Shown piece after piece: positions 1 through 8,510 of a stretch of 38,578 nt of DNA (position 1 is the first letter of the stretch; every line of letters starts with the position of its first letter). The stretch is from NCBI GenBank assembly GCA_013375485.1, contig JABXKB010000004.1, forward strand, positions 1 through 38,578, in the 5' to 3' direction. The stretch comes from Promethearchaeota archaeon. Its GTDB lineage: Archaea > Asgardarchaeota > Lokiarchaeia > Sigyniarchaeales > SOKP01. A program made the position numbers and the translations under genes. Under the pieces are notes generated by a model. The model made no database searches and was not told the origin of the DNA. It was given only the letters and a program-made list of their open reading frames with translations.

Positions 1-1041
1 TTCAATTACTCTAGAAATAGCTTTAGGCGGTAGAGTAAACTCATATTTTCCATAAGAGAATTCAATATATAATTTTTTGAAAACTTTACCTTTTTCCTTT
101 ATTCTTGTTAAATCTTGGACTGGGGCTTTAAATATTAATTCTTTTTTCTTTTTAACTATACCATACTCATGAACAAATGACAGATCAAAATTGGTTATAA
201 ATAAGATCCCTTTATCTTTCTTACATTTTTCTTGGGTATTCAAACCATTAGTTAGTTTGGCAAAAATCGCATAAACAGGTTTTTCCCCTTCTGCTAGTCT
301 TAATAATTTCTTGTATTCGCTAAAATAATAACTAACCTTACCAATAAATTGTAAGTTATTTTCGAAGGTTTCAAAACTATCGCTAAAAGTGCTTAAGTTA
401 TTTTTTATAAACTCATCAATAGCATGATAGCTTCTTGACAAATTTTCAAATATACCTTCTATGATTGTTATATTTGAATTTGGTTGGGGGTAAATATCAA
501 AGAAATATTCCTTATTTTGATTTAATTGATGAAAATGAACGTTTGTTTTTTCAAATAAAGTATTCTGTATATAAAGAAATAATTTAAAAAGAGCTAACAA
601 ATCTGATTCCATTTGAGGAAAATGATAATACTTATTAGGAGGATCTCTTACCTCTTTAATTTTTGATTGAAATAGATACAATTTGTCAAGTACTTCTTTT
701 AAAGGTTGAATAAATAAACGTGAATTTTTAATTAATTCCAAAAATCTCTTTTCTAATTCTTCTTTTTTCTCATAAATATTAACTATTTGATGAGAATCAC
801 ATTTTGGGCAAGATTTCAGTAGTTGATTGGCTTTAGTAATATTATCCTTACCACAATCCTTACAAACTTTCTTATTTTCAGACTCAAGAATTTGAATATT
901 TCTAGATTTACAATCCTGACAAATAAAGAAATCCACTTTTTTTTCATGGAGGCATTCAGAACAACAACTAGAGCCACACTCTTCACAATAATAAGCTAAC
1001 TTTACATATCTGTGACAAAATCTACACACTTGTTCTGACAT
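1..1041 (-). CDS. Zinc-finger protein with FYVE/RING-like N-terminus and GRAM/PH-like C-terminus (3' end cut by window edge)
   Basis: The frame is open from an ATG at 1041 to base 1, giving 347 residues with no stop, so the C-terminus lies outside the window. The first 44 residues hold eight cysteines in CxxC pairs (C6/C9, C19/C22, C27/C30, C41/C44), with a glycine after C22. This spacing fits cross-brace fingers of the FYVE/RING/B-box type. A second zinc ribbon follows (C60/C63, C78/C81). Residues about 85-250 look helical and charged. From about residue 255 there is a beta-rich stretch (KGILFITNFDLSFV, then KYEFTLPPKA) resembling GRAM or bacterial PH domains. The basic R(R/K)HHCR signature of true FYVE domains is absent, so lipid binding by the finger is not supported. 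The gene is co-directional with eL33 but 159 bases away. Function is unknown; a membrane-associated adaptor is inference. Confidence 0.8.
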   Translation of the reverse strand, partial: MSEQVCRFCHRYVKLAYYCEECGSSCCSECLHEKKVDFFICQDCKSRNIQILESENKKVCKDCGKDNITKANQLLKSCPKCDSHQIVNIYEKKEELEKRFLELIKNSRLFIQPLKEVLDKLYLFQSKIKEVRDPPNKYYHFPQMESDLLALFKLFLYIQNTLFEKTNVHFHQLNQNKEYFFDIYPQPNSNITIIEGIFENLSRSYHAIDEFIKNNLSTFSDSFETFENNLQFIGKVSYYFSEYKKLLRLAEGEKPVYAIFAKLTNGLNTQEKCKKDKGILFITNFDLSFVHEYGIVKKKKELIFKAPVQDLTRIKEKGKVFKKLYIEFSYGKYEFTLPPKAISRVIE

Positions 1042-1200
1042 TTTTAATACTTAAACCCAACCAAATGAGGTAAAAATTACCTTTAAAATCGCATTATCAG
1101 AAGAATAAGAAATTCCAAAACATAAAAAAAGCTATATTATTCTCGTATCATGTAATATTCAGATATAACTAAGGGAGATTAAGAATCGATTGAACAATTA

Positions 1201-1494
1201 TTATTTTATTATTTTTACTTTTTTACCTAAAGCTTGACCTGGAACCCCAGCTTTTTTGAAATGAGCTCTTACTGCTCCATTATTTCCATGAGCTCGAGTT
1301 ATAACTCCCTTTAGCTCTTTACCAGTAGGAGTAATCCAAACAACAGTCCTACCAATAAGTTTATTAGCATCTTTTCTTGTTTTTATATTAGGAAATACTA
1401 ATATACAGTGCTTCTGGTGTATTGTGTGGCGACCTCGTTTATAATTTGAGATTACTCCTTCTATTCCAAGCATGTTTAACTTGTTTAATGACAT
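1201..1494 (-). CDS. rpl35ae: Large-subunit ribosomal protein eL33 (L35Ae)
   Basis: 97 residues, the usual length for archaeal eL33. The family pattern is clear: an N-terminal GVISNYKRGRHTIH strand, then GRTVVW, then the GxVTRxHGNxGxVRAxF-type core (ITRAHGNNGAVRAHF) and a C-terminal PGQALGKKVKI tail. eL33 is shared by archaea and eukaryotes and absent from bacteria. The ATG start is preceded by an AGGT-type Shine-Dalgarno about 10 bases upstream. The gene stands alone between the zinc-finger gene and a divergent methyltransferase. Confidence 0.97.
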   Translation of the reverse strand: MSLNKLNMLGIEGVISNYKRGRHTIHQKHCILVFPNIKTRKDANKLIGRTVVWITPTGKELKGVITRAHGNNGAVRAHFKKAGVPGQALGKKVKIIK

Positions 1495-1634
1495 TAGGTA
1501 AAACCTGTTTAATAATTACATCAATCTATTATCTGAAAAATATTTCAAAACTATTAAGTTTTTTTAATTAATTTATCTTATTTTGAAAGTGTTTGTTAAT
1601 TCATTTTTTTTATTCTATATGAGTTGAAAAAATT

Positions 1635-2438
1635 TTGAAGAAAGATAAACCAGAAGTGGAAAGTTATTTCGATCAGTATGCTAAAGATTATAATTATGAT
1701 GATCTTCCTCCTGGAGCTATGAGGTTCGCTGACGATATAACTTGGCACTTTATATCAAAATATTTACCAAAAAATTTGAATGCTAAAATACTAGATGCTG
1801 GAGCAGGAGAAGGGTATTGGACACAGAAACTTATTGAAATTGGATATAAGAATATTACATTATTAGACATTTCTCAAAGTATGCTAAATGAAGCAAAAAA
1901 AAGGCTTTCAGAAATAAATCTTGAAATTAATGTTCAATTTATTAAAGGAAATATTATAAATATGAAAGAGCTTGAGGAAAATACATTCGATTATGTATTT
2001 TCTCAATATGATGCAGTATCTTATTGTATGGAACCAAAATTAGCTATGAAAGAATTAGCAAGAGTAGCTAAAAAGAATTCTTATGTAATTGTTTCTTTAG
2101 ATACTAAATTTAGTAGGGTATTAGAATTCATTGAGGCTGAGCAGATATCAGAACTTAAAAAACTTCTTGAAACCAACGTTTCAAATGAAATGGGATTTCC
2201 ATCATATAACCTAACATGGGAAGAATTAGAAGAATGTTATACAGAGGCGGGATTAAGAGTCCTTGAAGTCGTTGGAGCTCCAGTTTTTGTACATCTAGTT
2301 AATGAAGAAATATTAAAGAAGTTAGAGTCGAATCCAGAAATTAGAAATGAACTTTTAAAAATAGAGCTACAAAATTGCACTAATAAATCCCTGGTAAATT
2401 TTGCAGGTCATCTTCAAATGATTGGAAAAAAAGTATAA
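1635..2438 (+). CDS. Class I SAM-dependent methyltransferase
   Basis: 267 residues starting at TTG. A short helical N-terminus (SYFDQYAKDYNYDD) leads into the Rossmann methyltransferase fold. Motif I is ILDAGAGEGYW (about residues 52-62), which binds S-adenosylmethionine. Motif II follows with an acidic residue (LLDIS), and motif IV is FDYVFSQYDAVSY. The arrangement matches the Methyltransf_11/25 group of small-molecule or lipid methyltransferases; the substrate cannot be read from sequence. No ATG lies upstream in frame, and the first internal ATG (MRF) falls after conserved-looking N-terminal sequence, so TTG is preferred. It is divergent from eL33 and 81 bases upstream of the ceramidase-fold gene on the same strand. 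Confidence 0.88.
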   Translation: MKKDKPEVESYFDQYAKDYNYDDLPPGAMRFADDITWHFISKYLPKNLNAKILDAGAGEGYWTQKLIEIGYKNITLLDISQSMLNEAKKRLSEINLEINVQFIKGNIINMKELEENTFDYVFSQYDAVSYCMEPKLAMKELARVAKKNSYVIVSLDTKFSRVLEFIEAEQISELKKLLETNVSNEMGFPSYNLTWEELEECYTEAGLRVLEVVGAPVFVHLVNEEILKKLESNPEIRNELLKIELQNCTNKSLVNFAGHLQMIGKKV

Positions 2439-2519
2439 AAGATTATTTTGGATTCTATTCTTAAACTTATTTGAGAAAAAAAAAAGATTTTTGTTTTAAC
2501 TCACTTTAAATATAAACCA

Positions 2520-3923
2520 ATGAGAGTTTCTTTTAATAAGATTATAATTTCACCTAAGGATTTTATTGGTAGCCCAATGGCGGGTTATACCAGAAAAAAT
2601 CCTTGTTTGGGAAAGTTAGATGATCTTTATGCATATGGAGTTCTGATTGAAGGAAATAGGGAAGAAAAAGGGAAAAATGTATTATTACTCATCTCATTAG
2701 ATTTATTAAAGATTCCAATAGCACTCAGTAATTATATTAAGAAAAAAATAAAAGAAAAACATTCATCTCTAGAAGCTGACCAAATTTTAATTCACTGTAC
2801 TCATACTCATTCGGCACCTGATCTCACTGGTGAATTTTATTGGCCAGGAGGTCTATTAAACGTAATGAAGGGAATAATGTTCGGTAGAAATCGAAGTGAC
2901 CATTATATTGTTTGGTTTGTAAAACAAATAGTCAGAATGGTTGAAGATTTAATTAAGAATTTAATGTCATGTAAAATGGCATGGTTGAAAAAAAAGTTTA
3001 ATCCAGACATTGTTATAAATAGGCGACATCCATCTCGTCAATCAATTCCAGAATTAGGTATAATTAGTTTCATTAATGTAGATAATAATAGCTTAATTGG
3101 ATTTATTGTTAATTACTCTTGCCATCCAACAACATTATCATTTCAAAATAACAAGCTATCGGCAGATTACCCCGGCAAAATTATAGAAAGAATTTCCCAA
3201 CTTACCCATAACAAGGTTGGTGTGATTTTTTTTAATGGAACTGCAGGTGACCTAAACCCTATTACAACCTGTGGAACAAATTATCAAAAATTAGAACATG
3301 ATAAATCATTGATTTATGATCAATTAGGTACTTACATTCACACAAAAAAAATAGGATACGCTATTGCTGAAAAAGCATTAAATTTAACAAAATCTATAGC
3401 TAAAAAGGATTATTTTAATGATTTAGAATTTCAATTCTATTTAAATTACTTCTGGATTCCAGTGAAAGATTTTAATTATTTCTCTAAAACTTGGTTTAGG
3501 AACAAATTAATTTATTGTTTTAAAAAATATCTTTTATTGAAGGTTGCAAGAATCACTTTAAAAGAATCTAACTTTCCTGCTTTTACTATAAAGCGAAAAA
3601 AATTAAAAATCCATGCAAAAACAGTGATACAATTTGTCAAATTCAATTTGAAAAATGAATTAAATTCAAAAACAATCGGTGTTATAACCGTTCCAGGGGA
3701 ACTTTTTGAAGACTATGGGAATCTATTCCTTAAAAAATCTCCTACCAAAAGAGAGAACTCCTTTGTATTTCAAAATTCTAACGATTGGATATCGTATTTA
3801 TTTCCTGCTAAGGATTATATAGAAGAAGGGGGATATGAGCCACTTGCTAGTTTTAGTCCCGTATGTGGGTACTTTATAGAAAAAAAGATGTTGGGACTCT
3901 TTAGAGAAATTGAAAATAGTTGA
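2520..3923 (+). CDS. Neutral/alkaline ceramidase-fold protein (N-terminal catalytic domain only)
   Basis: 467 residues. The metal-site motifs of the neutral non-lysosomal ceramidase family are present in order: HCTHTHS (H95/H97), YSCHPTT (H202), FNGTAGDLNP (240-247) and VPGELF near residue 395. Full ceramidases are about 650-750 residues with a C-terminal immunoglobulin-like domain, which is missing here. The catalytic serine of ceramidase lies in a GDVSPN motif; here the equivalent is GDLNP with N246 in the serine position, as in many archaeal and bacterial relatives. True amide hydrolysis of ceramide is therefore unlikely, and it is probably another zinc hydrolase. No signal peptide is visible. 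It converges on the C69 gene with only 12 bases between stop codons. Confidence 0.85.
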   Translation: MRVSFNKIIISPKDFIGSPMAGYTRKNPCLGKLDDLYAYGVLIEGNREEKGKNVLLLISLDLLKIPIALSNYIKKKIKEKHSSLEADQILIHCTHTHSAPDLTGEFYWPGGLLNVMKGIMFGRNRSDHYIVWFVKQIVRMVEDLIKNLMSCKMAWLKKKFNPDIVINRRHPSRQSIPELGIISFINVDNNSLIGFIVNYSCHPTTLSFQNNKLSADYPGKIIERISQLTHNKVGVIFFNGTAGDLNPITTCGTNYQKLEHDKSLIYDQLGTYIHTKKIGYAIAEKALNLTKSIAKKDYFNDLEFQFYLNYFWIPVKDFNYFSKTWFRNKLIYCFKKYLLLKVARITLKESNFPAFTIKRKKLKIHAKTVIQFVKFNLKNELNSKTIGVITVPGELFEDYGNLFLKKSPTKRENSFVFQNSNDWISYLFPAKDYIEEGGYEPLASFSPVCGYFIEKKMLGLFREIENS

Positions 3924-3935
3924 GTATAAAAAATC

Positions 3936-5102
3936 TCAATTTAACATTTCATAAGATTTATTCCAAGCCTCTAAATTGATAAATTTTAATTTTTCTTGGA
4001 ATTTCTCTTCAGAAATTTTATCCTCTTGCTGTATTAAGCCACTAATTTTGGAGATAAAAGAAAGCTCAATACGCCTTAGTTCAGATTTCTTGTTTATTGG
4101 TTTAGAAGTTGTATGTTTACACCAGAACCAATCAGAATTAACTATTTGATATGGTCCGGGGTTATAATACTTTTGACCCTCAACAGGAAAAGCATAAGGC
4201 TTATAAATACTAACACATGGAAGAGTAGTTCCTGTAAACCAGTGAATTGATTTTTTTCCATTTCTCAAATGGGAAACTTGAGACCCAGTTGATTCAAACC
4301 CTCCATGCATGCAAATACCTGCCTGGTGTTCCCTCAGAAAATCCATCATTAATTTAGGAGTTATTTTTCCTATGTTCTCATTCAATAATATTGAAGTTTT
4401 TCCTCCTCTTGAATATGGTGATGGTATTGTAGAAATCGGGGATCCTGAAAATGTTTCAGCAAAATCGAATTGATCTTTATTTTTGCAATATTTTTTTTCG
4501 ATAGCGTATTCAATTATTCCTTTCTTTCTAAAGTCTCCTTTACCTCTGATAGTAATGCCATTTGATATTGAACGCATATTTTTGATCTTTTCTACAATCC
4601 ACCATTTATCAGCAGTCTCTAAGACATAAGCTTCTTTGGGATCTGCAATTATAAATGAATTATGGTACATCCAACTCGGATCATCATATGCACAACCACC
4701 TCCTTGTCCAAATTTTTCTAATAAATCGATCATTATCTCCATTGCTTCTCTTGCAGTTTTACCTCTCTCCAGACCTAACCTTAATAAATCCATTCCTAAT
4801 AATCCAATACTTCTTAGAGGCTCATGTGTATATACTGCCTCATTTCCAATTACAACTCCATGTTCATTAGCACCCATTTCTGCCCCCCATATCCAATATG
4901 GTTGGCTTAATAAAATAGCATAAGTTTCCGAAACTTGAGGAATTTCTATATAAGTACATTTTAACGTATCTCCTTTTTCAAAGCTCATTCTGGGGGAATA
5001 TGTTATCAATTGTACTTCATTAAATGGGCGATCCGAATTCTTTCCAAAAATTATACTTCCATCTTCTGTTGAATTCCCTAATGCTACTAGAGTATCACAC
5101 AT
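3936..5102 (-). CDS. Peptidase family C69 / secernin-like Ntn hydrolase
   Basis: 388 residues. It begins MCDTLVALGNSTEDGSIIFG with C2 directly after the initiator methionine, the hallmark of N-terminal-nucleophile hydrolases of family C69 (dipeptidase A, secernins). GKNSDRP follows (about 20-26), and N...GVVIGNEAV and GMDLLRLGLERG blocks appear in the first third, all family hallmarks. Length agrees with secernins (about 400). Removal of Met1 would expose the catalytic cysteine, so the start is fixed by function. The physiological substrate is unknown for most members; dipeptides are the known bacterial ones. It lies 44 bases upstream of an M20-like gene that follows on the opposite side, both on the minus strand, which could form a peptide-degrading pair (inference). 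Confidence 0.93.
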   Translation of the reverse strand: MCDTLVALGNSTEDGSIIFGKNSDRPFNEVQLITYSPRMSFEKGDTLKCTYIEIPQVSETYAILLSQPYWIWGAEMGANEHGVVIGNEAVYTHEPLRSIGLLGMDLLRLGLERGKTAREAMEIMIDLLEKFGQGGGCAYDDPSWMYHNSFIIADPKEAYVLETADKWWIVEKIKNMRSISNGITIRGKGDFRKKGIIEYAIEKKYCKNKDQFDFAETFSGSPISTIPSPYSRGGKTSILLNENIGKITPKLMMDFLREHQAGICMHGGFESTGSQVSHLRNGKKSIHWFTGTTLPCVSIYKPYAFPVEGQKYYNPGPYQIVNSDWFWCKHTTSKPINKKSELRRIELSFISKISGLIQQEDKISEEKFQEKLKFINLEAWNKSYEMLN

Positions 5103-5146
5103 AAATCATCATTTTAATGAAAGTTATAGAATAAATAGTTGTGAAA

Positions 5147-6373
5147 TTAGATTTTTTTAAGATAATTCAAAGCGGTTAAAGCATAGATTTTGGTTACATT
5201 TATTACATCATCTATGTAGACAAACTCATCTTGAGCGTGATAGTTATTCTCTCCCCTAAGAGGTCCAATTAAAATAGTTTCTATACCTTTTTCTTGAAAT
5301 ATTTGAGCGTCAGTAGTTGGTATAGACGTCTTAAAATCTCTTTCTTCTTCGAATACAGTTTTGAATGCTTTTTTTACTGCTTGTGCAAAAATAGAATTTG
5401 TTTCTGTTATGCGAGGTTTTATAAAAGCTGCTACTTGGGCAGTAATGTTTAAGTTTGGATCTTCTTTTTCAAGAGATTCTACAAAGTTAAAGATTCTTAC
5501 CTTGATACTCTCTAGATCCATTTCTGGAATGACACAAATTGCGCATTGCAAAACGCATTTATCTGGAGTTGTGAGTAATGAATTTCCTCCATTTATCATT
5601 GTAAAATTTACAGAACTTACTTTCGATGGAAGTTCAGGAGGGATAGGATATTTAGTTTCCATTTGTATTAATTCTTCTTGTAATCCTATAAGGAAATTCA
5701 TAATTTTCACCATCTTTGCAATAGCATTTATTCCTGAATATTTATTGCGATTAGGTGGAGGTAAATCTGGATAGGCTTGTGCTTGGCGACGCATTCCTTT
5801 AATAATAAAACTCATTTGCATGGTTCCACCTAGATAAGCAATTGGATAATCACAACAAACATCACCTAATAAACAAGCATCTCCTGTTATAACTTCATCC
5901 TTTACGAGATATTCAGAACCTAGTAAACCACCGATTTCCTCGTTAATTACAGCAGTTATTATTAATTTTCCATTTAAATTTATTCCTAGATCTAATAAGG
6001 CTTTAATAGCGAAAATTTCTGCCGCCACACATGCTTTATCATCAGCAGCTCCACGTCCATAAATTTTATTCCCAACAATCTCTCCTCCATGCGGATCTTT
6101 CGTCCAACCATCATCCGTTGCAACTGTATCAATATGAGCATTAAATATTAGAGATGGCCCATTATCATTTCCTATTTCTCCAATAATATTCTTCTTTTTA
6201 ACTTTTGTATTTATTTTAAATTCCTTCATTTTAGATTCAACAAATTTCGATATTTCTTTATACTTCCCTGGTGGTACTTCAGAAGGTATCTGAACCAACT
6301 CTTGAAGAAATCGGATAATTTCATCTTTCATACCATCTATTTTTTCCATAACTATCTTTTCCATTTTGTCCAT
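5147..6373 (-). CDS. M20 family metallopeptidase (ArgE/DapE/ACY1-like)
   Basis: A zinc-dependent amidohydrolase/peptidase of about 408 residues. Numbering from the longest ORF, the first ligand motif is AHIDTV (H83, D85), the bridging aspartate is in GRGAADDK (D114), and the catalytic/ligand glutamates are in INEEIGG (E148/E149). A central dimerisation domain follows (MSFIIKG onward). The last ligand histidine is in YHAQDE near the C-terminus. All required residues are present, so it should be active on an acylated amino acid or peptide. The longest ORF begins with GTG at 6382, but that GTG sits inside GTGAAAATA, a Shine-Dalgarno-like GTGA at the right distance from the ATG at 6373, so I place the start there. 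The cellular substrate is unresolved. Confidence 0.93.
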   Translation of the reverse strand: MDKMEKIVMEKIDGMKDEIIRFLQELVQIPSEVPPGKYKEISKFVESKMKEFKINTKVKKKNIIGEIGNDNGPSLIFNAHIDTVATDDGWTKDPHGGEIVGNKIYGRGAADDKACVAAEIFAIKALLDLGINLNGKLIITAVINEEIGGLLGSEYLVKDEVITGDACLLGDVCCDYPIAYLGGTMQMSFIIKGMRRQAQAYPDLPPPNRNKYSGINAIAKMVKIMNFLIGLQEELIQMETKYPIPPELPSKVSSVNFTMINGGNSLLTTPDKCVLQCAICVIPEMDLESIKVRIFNFVESLEKEDPNLNITAQVAAFIKPRITETNSIFAQAVKKAFKTVFEEERDFKTSIPTTDAQIFQEKGIETILIGPLRGENNYHAQDEFVYIDDVINVTKIYALTALNYLKKI

Positions 6374-6695
6374 TATTTTCACGAGCGGTTTATGATTCTT
6401 AATAAAAAAGAAAATGGTGTTATTAATATAAAGTATGGTCTAAAAAAATTAAAAGGATGCATTGTAGAAGATTTATAAATAAAAATCTATCAGGTCTGGT
6501 TTATAATATTGCTAATATGTTTCTTTCATTTTATTATTTAATTTACTTTTTGTCGTATATGGACCAAACAAAACCAATTTTGATTAAGTTTTAATAAAAT
6601 TCAATTTTTAACGAATTAGACTTAATTATTTTAGAATTTATTCTTATTATATAGATTTACAACAATTTACTGTATGATAGAATTATTGAACTGAA
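6374..6695. other. Divergent intergenic region with candidate promoters
   Basis: About 320 bases between the minus-strand M20 gene and the plus-strand glycosyltransferase, very AT-rich, with no open frame that looks coding. A TATATAG-like element near 6648-6655 sits about 45 bases before the TTG of the glycosyltransferase. An inverted repeat AGATTT/AAATCT (about 6469-6488) encloses a TTTATAAATA sequence that could serve as the TATA box for the M20 gene. No RNA gene was recognised. Confidence 0.4.
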
Positions 6696-8495
6696 TTGAT
6701 AGAAAACAAAGATAAAATTTGGATTTTTACCTTCGAATATGCGGGAATTGTGAAAGTAGGAGGTCTTGGAGAAGTACCCGTAAATCAAGCTAATCACTTA
6801 GCTAATGATTATGATATCACAGTTTTTATTCCTTCACATGGTCAAATGCAATCCTTAGAAAAAACATATGAATGGCAAAAACTACCTTTTAATTGTGTAG
6901 GACAAATTAATCCTTCCCCGTTTGGAATAATAGAACCAGAAGCTACCTATAATATTTCTTTTTATAAGATAAAAATCAATAATGTAAATATTATCTTATT
7001 GCATGGAGAAAATCCATTTAGCTCAAAATTTCTTGATGATAAAATTGTATATAATCCAGATACACTAAGTGGAAAGATATGTCTTTTTAGTATAGGAATG
7101 CGTTGTTATATTGATTTTTTAATCGATAATCGTAAAAAAAATTTACCAGATATAATTCATATACACGATTATCATGCTGTTATACCATTTATTGGAATAA
7201 AGCAAATATTAGCTAAAAATGGGTTAGATGTGGCTTCTTTAATTACTATCCATTTATTAACTTGGCCAAGATATCCAATTGATTTTTATAGAACTTGTGG
7301 AATAGATCATACTCCCATCACTATTCATTTAAAAGAAGGACTTAAAGCATTAACTCTCTATGAAATTTTCTCTATTTGTAAAAAGATAACCGAAGATTAT
7401 CAGAATCCTACATTAGAGTTGATAGGTGCGTTTGTTAGTGATTTGGTGACAACTGTAAGTCAATCATATTTAAAATCAGACATAATTCCTAATTGTGGTA
7501 ATGAACTAATTGAGTTCAAATCCAATTTCGTTTGGGATGGTTGTGATTGGGATTATGATGAAATTTTTAAGCAAGTATTAAAAAATCATGAAAATGAGAT
7601 AAGAGAATTGTATAATATATCCCAAGAGAAAGAATTAACTCTAGCCAATATGAAGAGATATTTATTAACTCATAAGTTATCTCATTTGGATAGAAGTCCA
7701 TTAATACGTTCAGAAAAAGTTATGAATGTAATTAATGAGATTTCAAATGGGAATGAATTCGTTAAAGACGGATATATAAAGGCCTTCAACGAATCAGGTC
7801 CATTAGTAATTACAACGGGAAGAATTTCACCCCAGAAAGGATTTGAAACAATTTTAGAAGCGATTCCAATAGTAATAAAAGTAATACCTAATGCTAAATT
7901 CTTATTCCTCATATTACCTACTGATTATAGTTTAAATGAAATTAGGAATTATGCCCATTATGTTAAAAAATATCCTAATAATCTAAGGATTCTTTATGGA
8001 GTGGCTACAGATATTTTTCATCTTGCGCATATTTCTTCTGATGCTTATTGTGCATTGTCTAGATGGGAACCATTCGGTATTATTGCTTTAGAAGCAATGT
8101 CTGCAAAATTACCTGTAATCGCAACAAAAGTGGGAGGATTTCAAGAATCTATAATAGACATTAGAAGTTTTCCTGAAATAGGAACTGGTATTTTGATTGA
8201 TAAAGACAGTCCCTCACAATTTGCTGAAGCCTTAATTTCTCTTTTTAAATTAAAGGAGATTTCCGAAAAAGTAAAAGATAAGGAAGCTATTTATGATAAT
8301 GAGAATTTTCGATTAGTTAATCAGATTCCTGATAAAATACTTGAATCTTTAGTACTATTAGATCCAAATTATTACAATAAGATTAAAGAAAACTGTTATA
8401 AAAGAGTAGTAAATAATTTTAGATGGAGCATTGTCTCTAAGAAATTAATTGACTTATATACAATGATAAAAAATCTTCGGTCACTGAACATGTAA
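6696..8495 (+). CDS. Glycogen/starch synthase-like glycosyltransferase (GT5)
   Basis: 599 residues starting at TTG. The N-terminal KVGGLGEVP (K20 onward) is the nucleotide-sugar binding signature of glycogen and starch synthases (KxGGL). IHIHDYH (about 155) is the DxH-type motif. The C-terminal GT-B half has TTGRISPQKGFE and the E-x7-E motif in SRWEPFGIIALEAMSAK. These enzymes add glucosyl units from ADP- or UDP-glucose to an alpha-1,4-glucan. The protein is about 120 residues longer than bacterial GlgA, the excess being a charged stretch between the two GT-B domains (roughly residues 262-350). It is followed after 15 bases by an MFS transporter, so the two may be co-transcribed. Confidence 0.88.
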   Translation: MIENKDKIWIFTFEYAGIVKVGGLGEVPVNQANHLANDYDITVFIPSHGQMQSLEKTYEWQKLPFNCVGQINPSPFGIIEPEATYNISFYKIKINNVNIILLHGENPFSSKFLDDKIVYNPDTLSGKICLFSIGMRCYIDFLIDNRKKNLPDIIHIHDYHAVIPFIGIKQILAKNGLDVASLITIHLLTWPRYPIDFYRTCGIDHTPITIHLKEGLKALTLYEIFSICKKITEDYQNPTLELIGAFVSDLVTTVSQSYLKSDIIPNCGNELIEFKSNFVWDGCDWDYDEIFKQVLKNHENEIRELYNISQEKELTLANMKRYLLTHKLSHLDRSPLIRSEKVMNVINEISNGNEFVKDGYIKAFNESGPLVITTGRISPQKGFETILEAIPIVIKVIPNAKFLFLILPTDYSLNEIRNYAHYVKKYPNNLRILYGVATDIFHLAHISSDAYCALSRWEPFGIIALEAMSAKLPVIATKVGGFQESIIDIRSFPEIGTGILIDKDSPSQFAEALISLFKLKEISEKVKDKEAIYDNENFRLVNQIPDKILESLVLLDPNYYNKIKENCYKRVVNNFRWSIVSKKLIDLYTMIKNLRSLNM

Positions 8496-8510
8496 GGAGT
8501 TAATCTTTTA

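Noticed and set aside
1042-1200. Search for a tRNA or small RNA between the zinc-finger gene and eL33
   Set aside because: No GC-rich stem, T-loop or box motif was seen; the sequence is plain AT-rich spacer.
4636-4923. Plus-strand ORFs of 95 and 71 codons
   Set aside because: Both are antisense to the C69 hydrolase and look like shadow frames.
5361-5774. Plus-strand ORF of 137 codons
   Set aside because: It lies fully antisense to the M20 peptidase, whose motifs are unmistakable; it has no family-like pattern.
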